In this document: piece after piece, positions 45,584 to 54,880 of the stretch
How positions within the stretch are numbered: position 1 is the first letter of the stretch
Layout: each line of letters starts with the position of its first letter
DNA from: Myxococcales bacterium
GTDB taxonomy: Bacteria; Myxococcota; Bradymonadia; UBA7976; UBA1532
Length of the DNA stretch: 64,000 bases
Reading direction: 5' to 3'
NCBI GenBank assembly: GCA_020633515.1
Contig: JACKDM010000018.1
Coordinates: 1-64,000 of the forward strand
The notes under the pieces: model-generated
Told to the model about the DNA's origin: nothing
What the model saw: the letters and a program-made list of their open reading frames with translations, nothing else
Database searches by the model: none
Position numbers and translations under genes: made by a program

Positions 45584-46807
45584 TCAGAGCCCCATCACAT
45601 ACGCGAAGATCAGCGGTGCCACGATCGTGGCGTCGCTGCTGATCATGTAGCGCGGCGTGTCGAGCGTGATCTTGCCCCAGGTGATCTTCTCGGTCGGCGG
45701 CGCGCCCGAGTAGCCGCCGTAGCTCGTGTCGGCGTCGCTGATCTGGCAGAAGTAGCCCCACGGCGCGGTGTCTTCTTTGAGATCCTGCGTGATCAGCGGC
45801 ACCGCGCAGATCGGGAAGTCACCGGCGATGCCACCGCCGATCTGGAAGAAGCCACACCACTGGTTCGGCTCTTCGCGCAGCCAGTGCACGAGCCGCACCA
45901 TGGCGTCGGCGTCGGTCAACAGGAGCTTGTGCGGCGCGATCTCGTTCTTGATGCACCACGCGGCGAAGCCATTGCCGACCGTGCTGTCGGCCCAGCCGGG
46001 CACGAAGACGGGGACGTCGTGCTGCCATGCCTGCCACAGCCACGAGTCGCGGGCGCGCGCCTTGAGGTGCGGCTGCTTCGCCATCAGGCTCGTGATGGCT
46101 TCGCGCAGGTAGACATCGGGGAACTGCGGCTCGCGCTTCGATGCCTTCGCCTCGGCCCAGATCTCCTTCAGCCGGTCGATCAGCTCGTGCATCGTGTGCT
46201 CGGGGATGCAGATGTCGGTGACCCGGTTGAAGCCCGCGTCGTACAGCTCGGCGTCGGCCTCGGCGCTCTGCTCGCGCCACTGTACGTGGCGGTAGTCTTC
46301 GCGGTGCAGCAAGAGGAAGAGGTCTTCTTCGAGGTTGGCGCCGGTGCAGGTGATCGCGTGCACCTTGCCCTGCCGGATCATCTCGGCGAGCGAGATCCCG
46401 AGCTCGGCGGTGCTCATCGCGCCGGCGAGGGTCACCATCATCTTGCGGCCGAGCTCGATGTGGGCGCGGTAGCCGCGGGCGGCGCGGGCGACGATGCCGG
46501 CGTTGTAGTGGCGGAAGTGGCGGTCGATGAAGCCGGTGACGGGGCCGGTCTCGGCGAAGGCGCGCGCGTCGACCTCGACCGCCTCGCCGTCGGGGCCGCG
46601 GAAGACGAGGCGGTGGCCGCCCTCGGCGCGGGTCAGGATCACCTCGACCGCCTCCGACGGCAGCCCGTCGCGCGCGTCGCCGGGGTAGCGCACGAAGCGC
46701 GCCGCGCCGCCCTCGGCGGCGGGGCCGACGGTGAAGCCGTTTTGATACAGCCACCCGGTCAAGGCCTCGGTGGTCCAGCGGGGATCGGTCAGGTCGATGT
46801 GGCTCAT
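45584..46807 (-). CDS. Deoxyhypusine synthase-family protein (bacterial DHS-like)
   Basis: 407 residues. NAD-dependent DHS-type enzymes move the aminobutyl part of spermidine to an acceptor amine. The core is recognisable: VTLAGAMSTAELG, ITCTGANLEEDLF, FVPGWADSTVGNG and FFQIGGGIAGDF, and the catalytic lysine lies in EKITWGKITL (Lys379). An N-terminal extension of about 70 residues is not in eukaryotic DHS. Bacteria lack the eIF5A acceptor, so this branch is thought to act on small amines such as putrescine (homospermidine synthase-like) or an unknown acceptor. It starts 28 bases after the aldehyde dehydrogenase gene and is probably one operon with it. Confidence 0.9.
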   Translation of the reverse strand: MSHIDLTDPRWTTEALTGWLYQNGFTVGPAAEGGAARFVRYPGDARDGLPSEAVEVILTRAEGGHRLVFRGPDGEAVEVDARAFAETGPVTGFIDRHFRHYNAGIVARAARGYRAHIELGRKMMVTLAGAMSTAELGISLAEMIRQGKVHAITCTGANLEEDLFLLLHREDYRHVQWREQSAEADAELYDAGFNRVTDICIPEHTMHELIDRLKEIWAEAKASKREPQFPDVYLREAITSLMAKQPHLKARARDSWLWQAWQHDVPVFVPGWADSTVGNGFAAWCIKNEIAPHKLLLTDADAMVRLVHWLREEPNQWCGFFQIGGGIAGDFPICAVPLITQDLKEDTAPWGYFCQISDADTSYGGYSGAPPTEKITWGKITLDTPRYMISSDATIVAPLIFAYVMGL

Positions 46808-46834
46808 GACACTCTCTCGATGACTCGGATGGGA

Positions 46835-48316
46835 TCAGCCCAGGTTGATGATGATCGTCTTGCGATGGGTGAAGTGTTCGAGCATGGCATGCAGGTCGGC
46901 CTCCTTGCCGAGCCCGCTCGTCTTGAACCCGCCGTAGGGCAGCGTCGGCTGCACGACCACGTTCTGGTTGACCTGCACGAAGCCCGCTTCGAGCTCGCGG
47001 GTCGCCTTCATCGCGAGCTTGAGGTCGTTGGTCCACACGGTCGCGGCGAGGCCGAAGTCGGTGTCATTGGCCATCTTGATGGCTTCGTCGGCGTCGTCGA
47101 AGGCGATGACACAGGTGACCGGGCCGAAGATCTCTTCGCGGCAGACGGCGTGGTCGTTGGGGATGCCGGTGAGGATGCGCGGCTGCACGAAGAGGCCGTC
47201 CTCGAGCTTGGGATCGCTCGGCAGCTTCGAGCAGACCCGCGCCTTGGCGCCGGGGTGCTGCTCGGCGAGCGCGAGGTAGTGCTCGACGCGCTTGAACTGC
47301 TGCGGGCTGACGATGGTGCCGATGTCGGTCGCCTCGTCGAGCGGGTCGCCCATGACCATCGCGTCGACGCGGGCGGCGAGCTTGTCGACGAAGGCGTCGA
47401 CGAGCGAGCGGTGCACGAAGATGCGGCTCGCGGCGGTGCAGCTCTGGCCCTGGCGGGTGAAGCGCATCCCGGTGACGGCGCCGTCGACGGCGCGGTCGAG
47501 GTCGGCGTCGGCCATGACGAGCATCGGGCTCTTGCCGCCGAGCTCGAGCGTGACGGGCACGAGCTTCTCGGCGGCGGCGCGGTAGATGATGCGCCCGGTC
47601 TCGACCGAGCCGGTGAAGGAGACCTTCCGGACGTCGGGGTGCGCGACGAGCGGCCCGCCGCAGCCGGGGCCGTCGCCGCTGAGGATGTTGAAGACGCCCG
47701 GTGGCAGCACCTCGCCGATGATCTGGCAGACGCGCAGGCAGGCGAAGGGCGCCTCTTCGGCCGACTTGACGACCACCGCGTTGCCGGCGACGAGCGCCGG
47801 CGCGATCTTGAGCGCCATGAGGAGCATGGGCACGTTCCACGGGATGATCGCGGCGACGACGCCGACCGGCTCGCGCACGGTCATCGTGAGGCACTCGGGC
47901 TTGAACGGGATGGTCTCGCCCTTGAGCTCGCTGCCGAGCCCGCCGAAGTAGGTGAAGGTGTCGGCGAGCACGGTCGCCTCGACCCGGCTCTCGGTGCGCA
48001 GCGCCTTGCCGGTCTCGAGCGCGACGAGGCGGGCGAGCTCCTCGACGTGGCCGGCGAGGCGGCGGCCGCACTCGGCGACGAGGCGGCCCCGCTCGCGGGC
48101 GGCGAGCTTCGCCCAGGCCCGCTGCGCCGTCTTCGCCGAGGCGACGGCGCGGTCGACGTCGCGGGCGTCGCCGGCGGCGGCCTCGGCGACGGTCTCGCCG
48201 GTCGCCGGGTCGAGCACGGGGAAGGTCGCGCCGCCGATCGGGGCGGCGAGGGCGCCGTCGATGAAGTGGTGTCCGGCGAGCGCGGCGGCGAGGGCGTGCG
48301 GGTCGGGGTGCGCCAC
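46835..48316 (-). CDS. Aldehyde dehydrogenase, likely amino-aldehyde substrate
   Basis: 493 residues. ALDH marks: IIPWNVPMLLMALKIAPAL (coenzyme strand), FTGSVETGR, LELGGKSPML (Glu) and RQGQSCTAASR (catalytic Cys). The general form is that of aminobutyraldehyde or broad-range ALDHs. Immediately followed by the DHS-like gene, so a role in oxidising an aminoaldehyde released in polyamine breakdown (for example 4-aminobutanal) is a sensible hypothesis. This depends on gene order, not on a specific motif. A 78-base gap separates it from the ThiD-like gene. Confidence 0.9.
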   Translation of the reverse strand: MAHPDPHALAAALAGHHFIDGALAAPIGGATFPVLDPATGETVAEAAAGDARDVDRAVASAKTAQRAWAKLAARERGRLVAECGRRLAGHVEELARLVALETGKALRTESRVEATVLADTFTYFGGLGSELKGETIPFKPECLTMTVREPVGVVAAIIPWNVPMLLMALKIAPALVAGNAVVVKSAEEAPFACLRVCQIIGEVLPPGVFNILSGDGPGCGGPLVAHPDVRKVSFTGSVETGRIIYRAAAEKLVPVTLELGGKSPMLVMADADLDRAVDGAVTGMRFTRQGQSCTAASRIFVHRSLVDAFVDKLAARVDAMVMGDPLDEATDIGTIVSPQQFKRVEHYLALAEQHPGAKARVCSKLPSDPKLEDGLFVQPRILTGIPNDHAVCREEIFGPVTCVIAFDDADEAIKMANDTDFGLAATVWTNDLKLAMKATRELEAGFVQVNQNVVVQPTLPYGGFKTSGLGKEADLHAMLEHFTHRKTIIINLG

Positions 48317-48394
48317 GAGGGTCCTCCGGGGGTCAAGGGCAGGCCACTATGGTCGGGTCGCGCGGTCGTCGCAAGGGCACGGTTGCCGCGCCGA

Positions 48395-49231
48395 TCAGTC
48401 GTCCTCGGCGCTCGGCACCTCGATCGGGCGCGGGTCGAGCCCGAGCGCGGCGAAGGCGGGGCCGAGCGGGTCGGCGCGGTCGCTCGGGCCGACGGGCACG
48501 GCGTGGGCGAGCGCATGACCGACGCCCTGCTTGGCGGCGGCGAGCGCGTCGAGGAGCGCGCGGCCGCGGGCGCGCCAGGCGACGACGAGCCCGGCGAAGG
48601 TCGCGCCGGCGCCGGTCGGGCGGTCGAGCGCGATGCGATCGGCGCCGAGCTCGGTGAAGTCGCGGCCGTCGTAGGCGAGGTCGACCGCGTGGCCCTCGGC
48701 GCGGCCGCCGGTGATCACCACCCAGGTCGGGCCGCGGTCGAAGAGGCGCTTGGCGGCGTCGCGCATCCGCGGGAGGTCGGGCGCGGGGCGGCCGGTCACG
48801 AGTGCGGCCTCGGCGCCGTCGACGATGACGGCGTCTGCGTGGCGCCACAGCCGCTCGGCGAGCACCGCGAGCGCGGCCGGGTCGAAGCGCGGCTCGCCGC
48901 GGCGGTCGACGGCGCCGGGCGCGCAGACGAGCGGGGCGCGGGCGGCGTGCTCGGCGAGCGCGTCGGCGAGCGCGGCGGCCTGCTCGCGGTCGCCGGGGTC
49001 GCCGAGGCCGATCGCGTCGGGGGCGAGCTTCGCGGCGCGGTCGAGCGCGTCGCCGACGAGGCGGGCGGGGAGCGCGGCGAGGGGGCGGATCGCGGTCACC
49101 ACCGCGGTCGACTGCACCGCGGCGGCGGCGTGGGCGCGCAGCATCGGGCCGAGGCCGGCGTGGCCTTGCGGGTGCAGCGCGTCGACGGCGAGCGCGAGCG
49201 CGGCGCGGGTCTTCTTGGGGGTCAGGGGCAC
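48395..49231 (-). CDS. ThiD/PfkB-like protein with altered active site
   Basis: 278 residues. Similar in order to HMP-phosphate kinase ThiD: an N-terminal AVDALHPQGHAGLGPML in place of the GSDPSGGAG loop, VQSTAVVTAIRP, and the anion-hole segment DRPTGAGATFAGLVVAW where ThiD has GTGCTF. The catalytic Cys (or Asp in other PfkB kinases) is Ala here, so kinase activity is doubtful. The GTG at 49231 lies inside the upstream gene's 3' end (10-base overlap). No thiamine genes nearby. It could be a degenerate or re-purposed kinase. Confidence 0.65.
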   Translation of the reverse strand: MPLTPKKTRAALALAVDALHPQGHAGLGPMLRAHAAAAVQSTAVVTAIRPLAALPARLVGDALDRAAKLAPDAIGLGDPGDREQAAALADALAEHAARAPLVCAPGAVDRRGEPRFDPAALAVLAERLWRHADAVIVDGAEAALVTGRPAPDLPRMRDAAKRLFDRGPTWVVITGGRAEGHAVDLAYDGRDFTELGADRIALDRPTGAGATFAGLVVAWRARGRALLDALAAAKQGVGHALAHAVPVGPSDRADPLGPAFAALGLDPRPIEVPSAEDD

Positions 49232-49932
49232 GGTCCGTACTCCATCGGGGCATACTCGCAGGGCAACAGGTCGCGGCCGCGCAGGCCGAAGTCGAAGCGC
49301 AGTCGCACGCCGCCGACGATCGCGCGCTCGGCGACGCCGTCGACCGGCGTCACCGAGACGCCGATGTGGCTGACGAGCTCGGCGAAGACATAAGGATCGG
49401 CGTGCAACAGCCCGCCGGGGCCGAGCCCGATCCCGACGACCGCGCGGGGGAAGGGGCCGTCGCCGCCGGGCTCGATCGGCACCTCGGGCCAGACGAGGCC
49501 GAGGTCGACGAAGGGCGCGAGGGTGAGGTGGGCGAAGTGCACGTTGATGAAGCGCCAGCGGGCTTCGAGGCGCAGGTCGAGCGCGGTGAAGCCGCTCTGC
49601 CGCGGCAGATCCTGCCCGACCGCCGCCGAGCGGCTGAACCGCAGCGCGCCGCCGAGCGCGGTCCGGCCGTGGCCGTCGAGGTAGTGCAGGTAGCCGAGGC
49701 CGAGCGAGGGCGCGGTCGCTTCGAGCGCCGAGATGTCGCCGAAGACGCTGTCGAAGCGCGCATCGAAGCCGAGGTCGACGGTGACGGCGCCGTGGAACGG
49801 GGGCACGAAGGTGAGGCTCGCCGACTCCCCGACCGCGCCGGCCGAAGAGACCTGCGCGGCGGCGGGCGGAGTCATCGCGAGGGCGAGGCCCGCTGACAGG
49901 AGGCCGATCGTGGAGGTGGCGGCGCGGCGCAT
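49222..49932 (-). CDS. Outer-membrane beta-barrel-like protein
   Basis: 236 residues with a cleavable signal peptide (GLLSAGLALAMTPPAAAQ) and alternating polar/hydrophobic strands such as AVTVDLGFDARFDSVFG, ALDLRLEARWRFINVHFAHLTLAP and AIVGGVRLRFDFGLRG, typical for an outer-membrane barrel. The C-terminus ends PMEYGPCP rather than in the usual aromatic residue, which is a little unusual for a BamA substrate. No family recognised. Divergent from the coiled-coil secreted protein at 50096. Confidence 0.75.
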   Translation of the reverse strand: MRRAATSTIGLLSAGLALAMTPPAAAQVSSAGAVGESASLTFVPPFHGAVTVDLGFDARFDSVFGDISALEATAPSLGLGYLHYLDGHGRTALGGALRFSRSAAVGQDLPRQSGFTALDLRLEARWRFINVHFAHLTLAPFVDLGLVWPEVPIEPGGDGPFPRAVVGIGLGPGGLLHADPYVFAELVSHIGVSVTPVDGVAERAIVGGVRLRFDFGLRGRDLLPCEYAPMEYGPCP

Positions 49933-50036
49933 CCGATCTCTCGGGGGCCGTCAGGGCGCGCCCGCGGCGCGATGGCTCCTGACGTTCCCGTCGTCTGCCG
50001 GCATCATCGATCCGGCGCCGCCGCCGGGCAAGGTCG

Positions 50037-50065
50037 TTGACGACCCGGTCCGATTGGCCTAGCGT
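50037..50065 (+). promoter_or_regulatory. Putative sigma-70-type promoter
   Basis: TTGACG (50037-50042), 17-base spacer, TAGCGT (50060-50065). The next gene starts at 50096 with AAAGGAGG seven bases before the ATG. The -35 hexamer matches the consensus closely, the -10 moderately. Confidence 0.5.
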
Positions 50066-50095
50066 CCCGCCTTGCTGGAGGCAAAGGAGGAAGCC

Positions 50096-50869
50096 ATGAA
50101 GCGCATGTTGTCGCTGTCGCTGATGTTCGTCGCGTGCCTGGGGCTCGTGGGCGTCGCCGTCGCCAAGGAGAAGAAGGGCAAGAAGCGCGATGCCTTCGCG
50201 CAGCTCCAGGCGATCCCGGGTGAGCTCGACGCGCAGCTCCAGAGCGTGACCGCGCCGATCGATCAGGTCGACGTGATGCTCGGCCAGATGAAGACGCTCC
50301 CCAAGCAGCTCGATATCAGCGAGGGCGAGTTCGCCGAGATCATCAACGGCGCGCTCAGCTCGCAGGCGTTCGTGATCCCCGACACCGTGCAGGGCAAGCA
50401 GCGCGAGGAGCTGACCGCCTTCGTGCAGAACTTCTCGACGTTTCGCACCAACCTCTTCGCGACGCCGAGCCGGGCGCAGACGATGACCACGGAGCTGGCG
50501 TCGACCTCGGCCCGCATCCCCGCGCTCGCGACGACCGCCTCGGCCGACGCCGGCAAGACGCTCATCAACCCGCTCGCCTCGAAGAAGGACAAGGACAAGG
50601 CGAAGAAGCGCCAGGAAGACGTCAAGAAGATGCAGGCCGAGGCGCAGCAGGCGGTCGCCGACGCGCAGACCAAGGTCGTCGGCGTGCCCGGGCGCGCGAC
50701 CGAGGCGACCACGAAGCTGATCGCGGGCGCCGGGCAGATGGGCATCACCGAGAACGCGCTGCGCGCCGCGCAGCAGCCGGTCGACGACGCCAAGCAAGGC
50801 GTGCGCGACACCGCCGACACCGCCCGCGACGGCGCGAAGCAGACCGTCGACAACGCCGTCGGCGAGTGA
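50096..50869 (+). CDS. Secreted coiled-coil protein of unknown function
   Basis: 257 residues. A signal peptide (MKRMLSLSLMFVACLGLVG, cleavage near AVA) is followed by a helical, charged body with no other Cys and Lys-rich patches (KEKKGKKRDAF; KKDKDKAKKRQEDVKK). The Ala-rich C-terminal part (TKLIAGAGQMGITENALR, DTADTARDGAKQTVDNAVGE) resembles late-embryogenesis-abundant or coiled-coil sequences. The ATG at 50096 has AAAGGAGG; an earlier start would begin MLEAKEEA and hide the signal peptide. It has a good promoter. Perhaps a periplasmic structural or stress protein. Confidence 0.8.
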   Translation: MKRMLSLSLMFVACLGLVGVAVAKEKKGKKRDAFAQLQAIPGELDAQLQSVTAPIDQVDVMLGQMKTLPKQLDISEGEFAEIINGALSSQAFVIPDTVQGKQREELTAFVQNFSTFRTNLFATPSRAQTMTTELASTSARIPALATTASADAGKTLINPLASKKDKDKAKKRQEDVKKMQAEAQQAVADAQTKVVGVPGRATEATTKLIAGAGQMGITENALRAAQQPVDDAKQGVRDTADTARDGAKQTVDNAVGE

Positions 50870-50933
50870 CCGCCCGGCGCGACCCCGCCCCCCCGTCGCT
50901 CGTCCCATCTCCCGACCACCACCGGGAGAGCCG

Positions 50934-52139
50934 ATGCGCCGCAACCCTTCGATCCTGATCCTCGCGGCGCTGCTCGGCGTCTCCCCCGCCTGCGCCCGCA
51001 CCGCCGAGCCCCCGCCCGACACCGCGCTCGCGCCGAGCTACGAGGGCCCCGACGCTCGCCGGGAGAAGATCGCGATCCGGCTCGTCCCGGTCGCCGAGGG
51101 CTTCGAGCAGCCGACCGACATCCAGCCGGTGCCCGGCCAGCCCGACCGGCTGATCATCCTGGAGAAGACCGGCGCGGCGAAGTGGCTCGATCCCAAGACC
51201 GGCGAGTCGGGCCCGTGGCTGCGCCGCGAGGTGCTGACCCGCTCCGAGCAAGGGCTGCTCGGGCTCGCGTTCCACCCGAAGTTCAAGGAGAACGGGCGCT
51301 TCTTCGTCAACTACTCGGTCGAGGTCGACGGCAAGAAGACCACCCGCGTCGCCGAGTGGGCCGTCGAGCCCGGCAAGCCCATCGCCGCGACGACGCCGCG
51401 CGAGGTGCGCGCGGTGATCGAGGTCACCCAGCCCTACGCCAACCACAACGCCGGCCAGCTCGCGTTCGGCCCCGATGGTCTGCTCTACGTCGGCCTCGGC
51501 GACGGCGGCGCGGCCAACGACCCGCATGGCCACGGGCAGGATCTCTCGACGCTGCTCGGCGCGATGCTGCGCCTCGACGTCGACCGCGGCGAGCCGTATG
51601 CCATCCCGCCCGACAACCCGTTCGTCGGCCGCGACGGCGCCCGCGCCGAGATCTGGGCCTACGGGCTGCGCAACCCCTGGCGGTATGCCTTCGCGCCCGA
51701 CGGGCGCCTCGTCGTCGCCGACGTCGGGCAGAACGCCTGGGAGGAGATCACCCTCGTCGGCCGCGGCGAGAACCACGGCTGGAAGGTGCGCGAGGGCGGG
51801 CATTGCTTCCCGAGCGGCGAGAAGTGCCTCGGCGGCGATGTCTTCACCGATCCCATCTGGGAGTACCCGCGCAGCGAAGGGATCTCGGTCACCGGCGGGC
51901 ATGTCTACACCGGCAAAGGCATCCCGGCGCTGACGGGGCGCTATGTCTTCGGTGACTATGGCTCGGGCCGGCTGTGGGCGCTCGCGCTCCCCGCCGACAA
52001 GCGCTTGCAGCCCGAGAGCGCCATCCGCGCGCTCGGTCGCTTCCCGCTCAGCCCCACCGCGTTCGGCGTCGGCGCCGACGGCGAGATGTATGTGGCGGAC
52101 TTCGCCCGGGGGCGTATATACCGCTTCTCGGACGACTGA
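50934..52139 (+). CDS. PQQ-type soluble sugar/aldose dehydrogenase (six-bladed propeller)
   Basis: 401 residues. Signal-like start (RNPSILILAALLGVSPAC, no perfect lipobox), then propeller motifs typical for soluble glucose/sorbosone dehydrogenase: SEQGLLGLAFHPKF, HNAGQLAFGPDGLLYVGLGDG, RNPWRYAFAPDGRLVVADVGQN, GENHGWKVREG and GRYVFGDYGSGRLWAL. The His in NHNAGQ and the Arg in GLRNPWR are the usual PQQ and catalytic residues. It would oxidise a sugar in the periplasm. No PQQ synthesis genes are visible here. The following TPR gene starts 16 bases later. Confidence 0.9.
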   Translation: MRRNPSILILAALLGVSPACARTAEPPPDTALAPSYEGPDARREKIAIRLVPVAEGFEQPTDIQPVPGQPDRLIILEKTGAAKWLDPKTGESGPWLRREVLTRSEQGLLGLAFHPKFKENGRFFVNYSVEVDGKKTTRVAEWAVEPGKPIAATTPREVRAVIEVTQPYANHNAGQLAFGPDGLLYVGLGDGGAANDPHGHGQDLSTLLGAMLRLDVDRGEPYAIPPDNPFVGRDGARAEIWAYGLRNPWRYAFAPDGRLVVADVGQNAWEEITLVGRGENHGWKVREGGHCFPSGEKCLGGDVFTDPIWEYPRSEGISVTGGHVYTGKGIPALTGRYVFGDYGSGRLWALALPADKRLQPESAIRALGRFPLSPTAFGVGADGEMYVADFARGRIYRFSDD

Positions 52140-52154
52140 CGAGGAGTGCCCCCG

Positions 52155-54761
52155 ATGGACGCAGACGCCCTGCGTGCCCGGCTGGCCGACAACCCCGATG
52201 ACTGGGTCGCCGCCGAGCAGCTCACCCGCCTCCTCATCGAAGCGGAGCAATGGGAGGCGCTCATCGAGCTGCTCTTCGCGCGCATGGAGGCGCCCGACGC
52301 CGACCGCGCCGATCTGCTCTCGCAGCTCGCCGATGTCTTCGAAGCCCACCTCGGCGACGCCGAGCGGGCGCTGGTGGTGCTGCTCGAAGCCTTCGCGCTG
52401 AGCCGCGACGACGAGCAGCTCGGCGTGCGCCTCGGGCGGCTGGCGGCGCGGGCGGGGCAGTGGGATGCGTTGATCGATGCCTACGAGCGCGCGCTCGGTG
52501 AGGCGACGGCCCGCGAGGCGGTCGCGCTGCACCGGCGCCTCTCGCAGTGGTACGAGGCGCTCGAACGCGAGGACGACGTCGCCCGCCACCTGCGGCGGCT
52601 GTTGGTGCTCAAGCCCGACGACGAGCGCGCGCTCGAGGCGCTCACCGGCTTCTACGAGGCGGCCGAGGACTGGGAGGGGCTCACCCAGCTCCTGCGGACG
52701 CGGGTCAACTACGTCACCGATCCCGAGGCGCGGCGCCGGCTCTACCTGCGGGTGGGGCGGCTGCTCGAGACGCGGCTCGCCGCGCCGGGCGAGGCGCTCG
52801 AATGGCTCGGGCGGCTGTTCCACGAGGCGCCGGAGGCGGGCGTCGAGGCGACGCTGGAGCGGCTCGCCGAGCTGAGCGGCGACTACGCGACCCTCGCCCG
52901 GATCTACCGCGAGGCGCTCGCGGCCCTCGACCCCGACTCGCCGCGCGTGCCCCGGCTGCACCTGCGCATCGGCCGCATCCACCGCGACGGGCTCGCCGAC
53001 GAGGCCGGCGCGCTGCGTCACTTCCGCGCGGCGTACGAGGCCGCGCCCGACGACCGCGTCGCGCTCGGCGAGCTGCGCGCGCTCCTCGGCAAGCGCGAAC
53101 AGTGGGTCGAGCTCGCCCGGCTCCTCGGCGACGAGGCGCACCGGGTCGACGACCGCAGCGAGCGCTACAAGCTCTTCTTCGAGCAGGGCGAGATCTACCA
53201 GGACAAGCTCGACGCGACCCGCGAGGCGGTCGACGCCTGGTTCGGCGCGCTCGAAGCGCGGCCCGACGACAAGATCGTGCTCGTGCGGCTGATGGACGCC
53301 TACACCCACACCGGGCAGTGGGAGGCGAGCATCAAGGTGCTGCGCAAGCTCGCCTCGGTCGAGCCCGATCCGGCGAAGAAGGCGCAGTACGTCTACGCGA
53401 TGGGGATCATCCAGCGCGACAAGCTCGAAGATCACTACATCTCGGTGCGCACCCTCGACCGCGCGCTCGAGCTCGATCCGACGATGGTCAAGGCGTTCCA
53501 GGCGATCGACGAGATCCTGACCACCGACGGCGACTATCCGCGCCAGGACCGCTACTACCGCAAGATGCTCGCCCGCGCCCGCGAGCACCGGCTCGACGAG
53601 GCGCTGATCGTCAACCTCGCCCGCAACCTCGGCGAGATCAACCGCAGCCGGCTCGCCAACTACGAGGAGGCGCTCAAGGCCTTCTCCATCGTCGTCAAGC
53701 TGCGCCCCGACGACCGCGCCGCGCGCAGCATCGTCGCCGAGCTGCTCGTGATGCTCGGCCGCTACGAGGACGCGACGCGGCACTACTTCCGGCTGATCCA
53801 GCAGGACGTCGTACACCCCGAGCCCTACCACGAGCTGGTGCGGATCTACTGCGCCGAGGGCCGCCTCGACCCGGCGTGGTGCTGCGCGGCGGCGCTCGTC
53901 GCGCTCGGGCGGCAGAACGACGACGAGGACCAGCTCTTCGACATGGGCCTCGCCCGCCAGCAGGCGCTCGCGGTGGGCACGATGGAGGCGGTCGACTGGA
54001 AGCTCTTGACCTGGGCCGACAAGAACCACGCGCTCGACGCGCTCTTCCGGCGGCTGTTGATGTTCGTCGGGCCGCGCATGGCGCGAAACCCCAAGGATCT
54101 CGGGCTCAAACGCACCGCCGAGCGCGCCCACCCGGTCATGCGGATCGTCGCCGAGCACGTCGCGCCGGTGATGGCGATGCCGGTGCCGGTCGCGTGGCTC
54201 TCCGACGAGCCGGTCGGGCTCGGCACCGCCAACGTCAACCCGCCCGCGCTCGTGATCGGCAGCGACGCGGCCGAGCGGGCGCCGGGTGAGATCGCGTTCC
54301 TCGCCGCGCGCGAGCTGTTCCTGCTGACCGGCGACCACTTCTTCGCGACGCTCGACGGCGACGTCGCGCAGCGCGAGGCGCGGCTGGCGGTGCTCGTCGC
54401 GACGGTGCATCGCTGGATCGACCCGCGGGTCCCCGAGGCGGCGATCGATCCCTCGGTCGCCGAGATCCTGACCGCGCTCTCCGACGAGGAGAAGGCCAAC
54501 TTCCGGCAGCTCCTCGGGCCGGTGGTGAGCGAGCCGGCCTATGGCATCCCGCGATGGCTCGATGCCATCGAGCACACCGCCAACCGGCTCGGGCTCCTGA
54601 TCTGCAACGACCTCGAGACGGCGCTGCGGCAGCTCAAGCGGGTCGGGCAGCCGCTCGGGCGGGCGAACGCGGCCGAGCGCACCCGGGCGCTGTTGCTGTT
54701 TGCGTTGTCGGAGCCCTACTTCGAGCTGCGCCGCCGCCTCGGCTACGCGATCGCGGGCTGA
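52155..54761 (+). CDS. Large TPR-repeat protein
   Basis: 868 residues built mainly of TPR-like helix pairs, for example LAARAGQWDALIDAYERAL, RRLLVLKPDDERALEALTGF, FRAAYEAAPDDRVALGELR and RTLDRALELDPTMVKAF. TPRs end at about residue 560; the last 250 residues form a different helical domain (RTAERAHPVMRIVAEHVAP, FLAARELFLLTGDHFF). No signal peptide, so it is cytoplasmic. This form is common in Myxococcota, where such proteins are scaffolds of unknown complexes. Start at the ATG 52155 with GAGGAG upstream. Possibly co-transcribed with the sugar dehydrogenase. Confidence 0.88.
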   Translation: MDADALRARLADNPDDWVAAEQLTRLLIEAEQWEALIELLFARMEAPDADRADLLSQLADVFEAHLGDAERALVVLLEAFALSRDDEQLGVRLGRLAARAGQWDALIDAYERALGEATAREAVALHRRLSQWYEALEREDDVARHLRRLLVLKPDDERALEALTGFYEAAEDWEGLTQLLRTRVNYVTDPEARRRLYLRVGRLLETRLAAPGEALEWLGRLFHEAPEAGVEATLERLAELSGDYATLARIYREALAALDPDSPRVPRLHLRIGRIHRDGLADEAGALRHFRAAYEAAPDDRVALGELRALLGKREQWVELARLLGDEAHRVDDRSERYKLFFEQGEIYQDKLDATREAVDAWFGALEARPDDKIVLVRLMDAYTHTGQWEASIKVLRKLASVEPDPAKKAQYVYAMGIIQRDKLEDHYISVRTLDRALELDPTMVKAFQAIDEILTTDGDYPRQDRYYRKMLARAREHRLDEALIVNLARNLGEINRSRLANYEEALKAFSIVVKLRPDDRAARSIVAELLVMLGRYEDATRHYFRLIQQDVVHPEPYHELVRIYCAEGRLDPAWCCAAALVALGRQNDDEDQLFDMGLARQQALAVGTMEAVDWKLLTWADKNHALDALFRRLLMFVGPRMARNPKDLGLKRTAERAHPVMRIVAEHVAPVMAMPVPVAWLSDEPVGLGTANVNPPALVIGSDAAERAPGEIAFLAARELFLLTGDHFFATLDGDVAQREARLAVLVATVHRWIDPRVPEAAIDPSVAEILTALSDEEKANFRQLLGPVVSEPAYGIPRWLDAIEHTANRLGLLICNDLETALRQLKRVGQPLGRANAAERTRALLLFALSEPYFELRRRLGYAIAG

Positions 54762-54880
54762 CTCACGGGGCGCTGAAGACGGCTCTGCGCCGCCCTGCCC
54801 TTGCCCCGACGCCGCCGTTCATGCTGTCATCCGCCGCCCGGTCGGGCAGGCCCGGCCGGTCCACGACATGGAGGCACGGC

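Noticed and set aside
48395..51022. An 875-residue minus-strand frame joining the ThiD-like gene with antisense of the secreted protein
   Set aside because: It crosses the supported genes at 49222-49932 and 50096-50869 in the wrong frame; only the last 278 codons look real.
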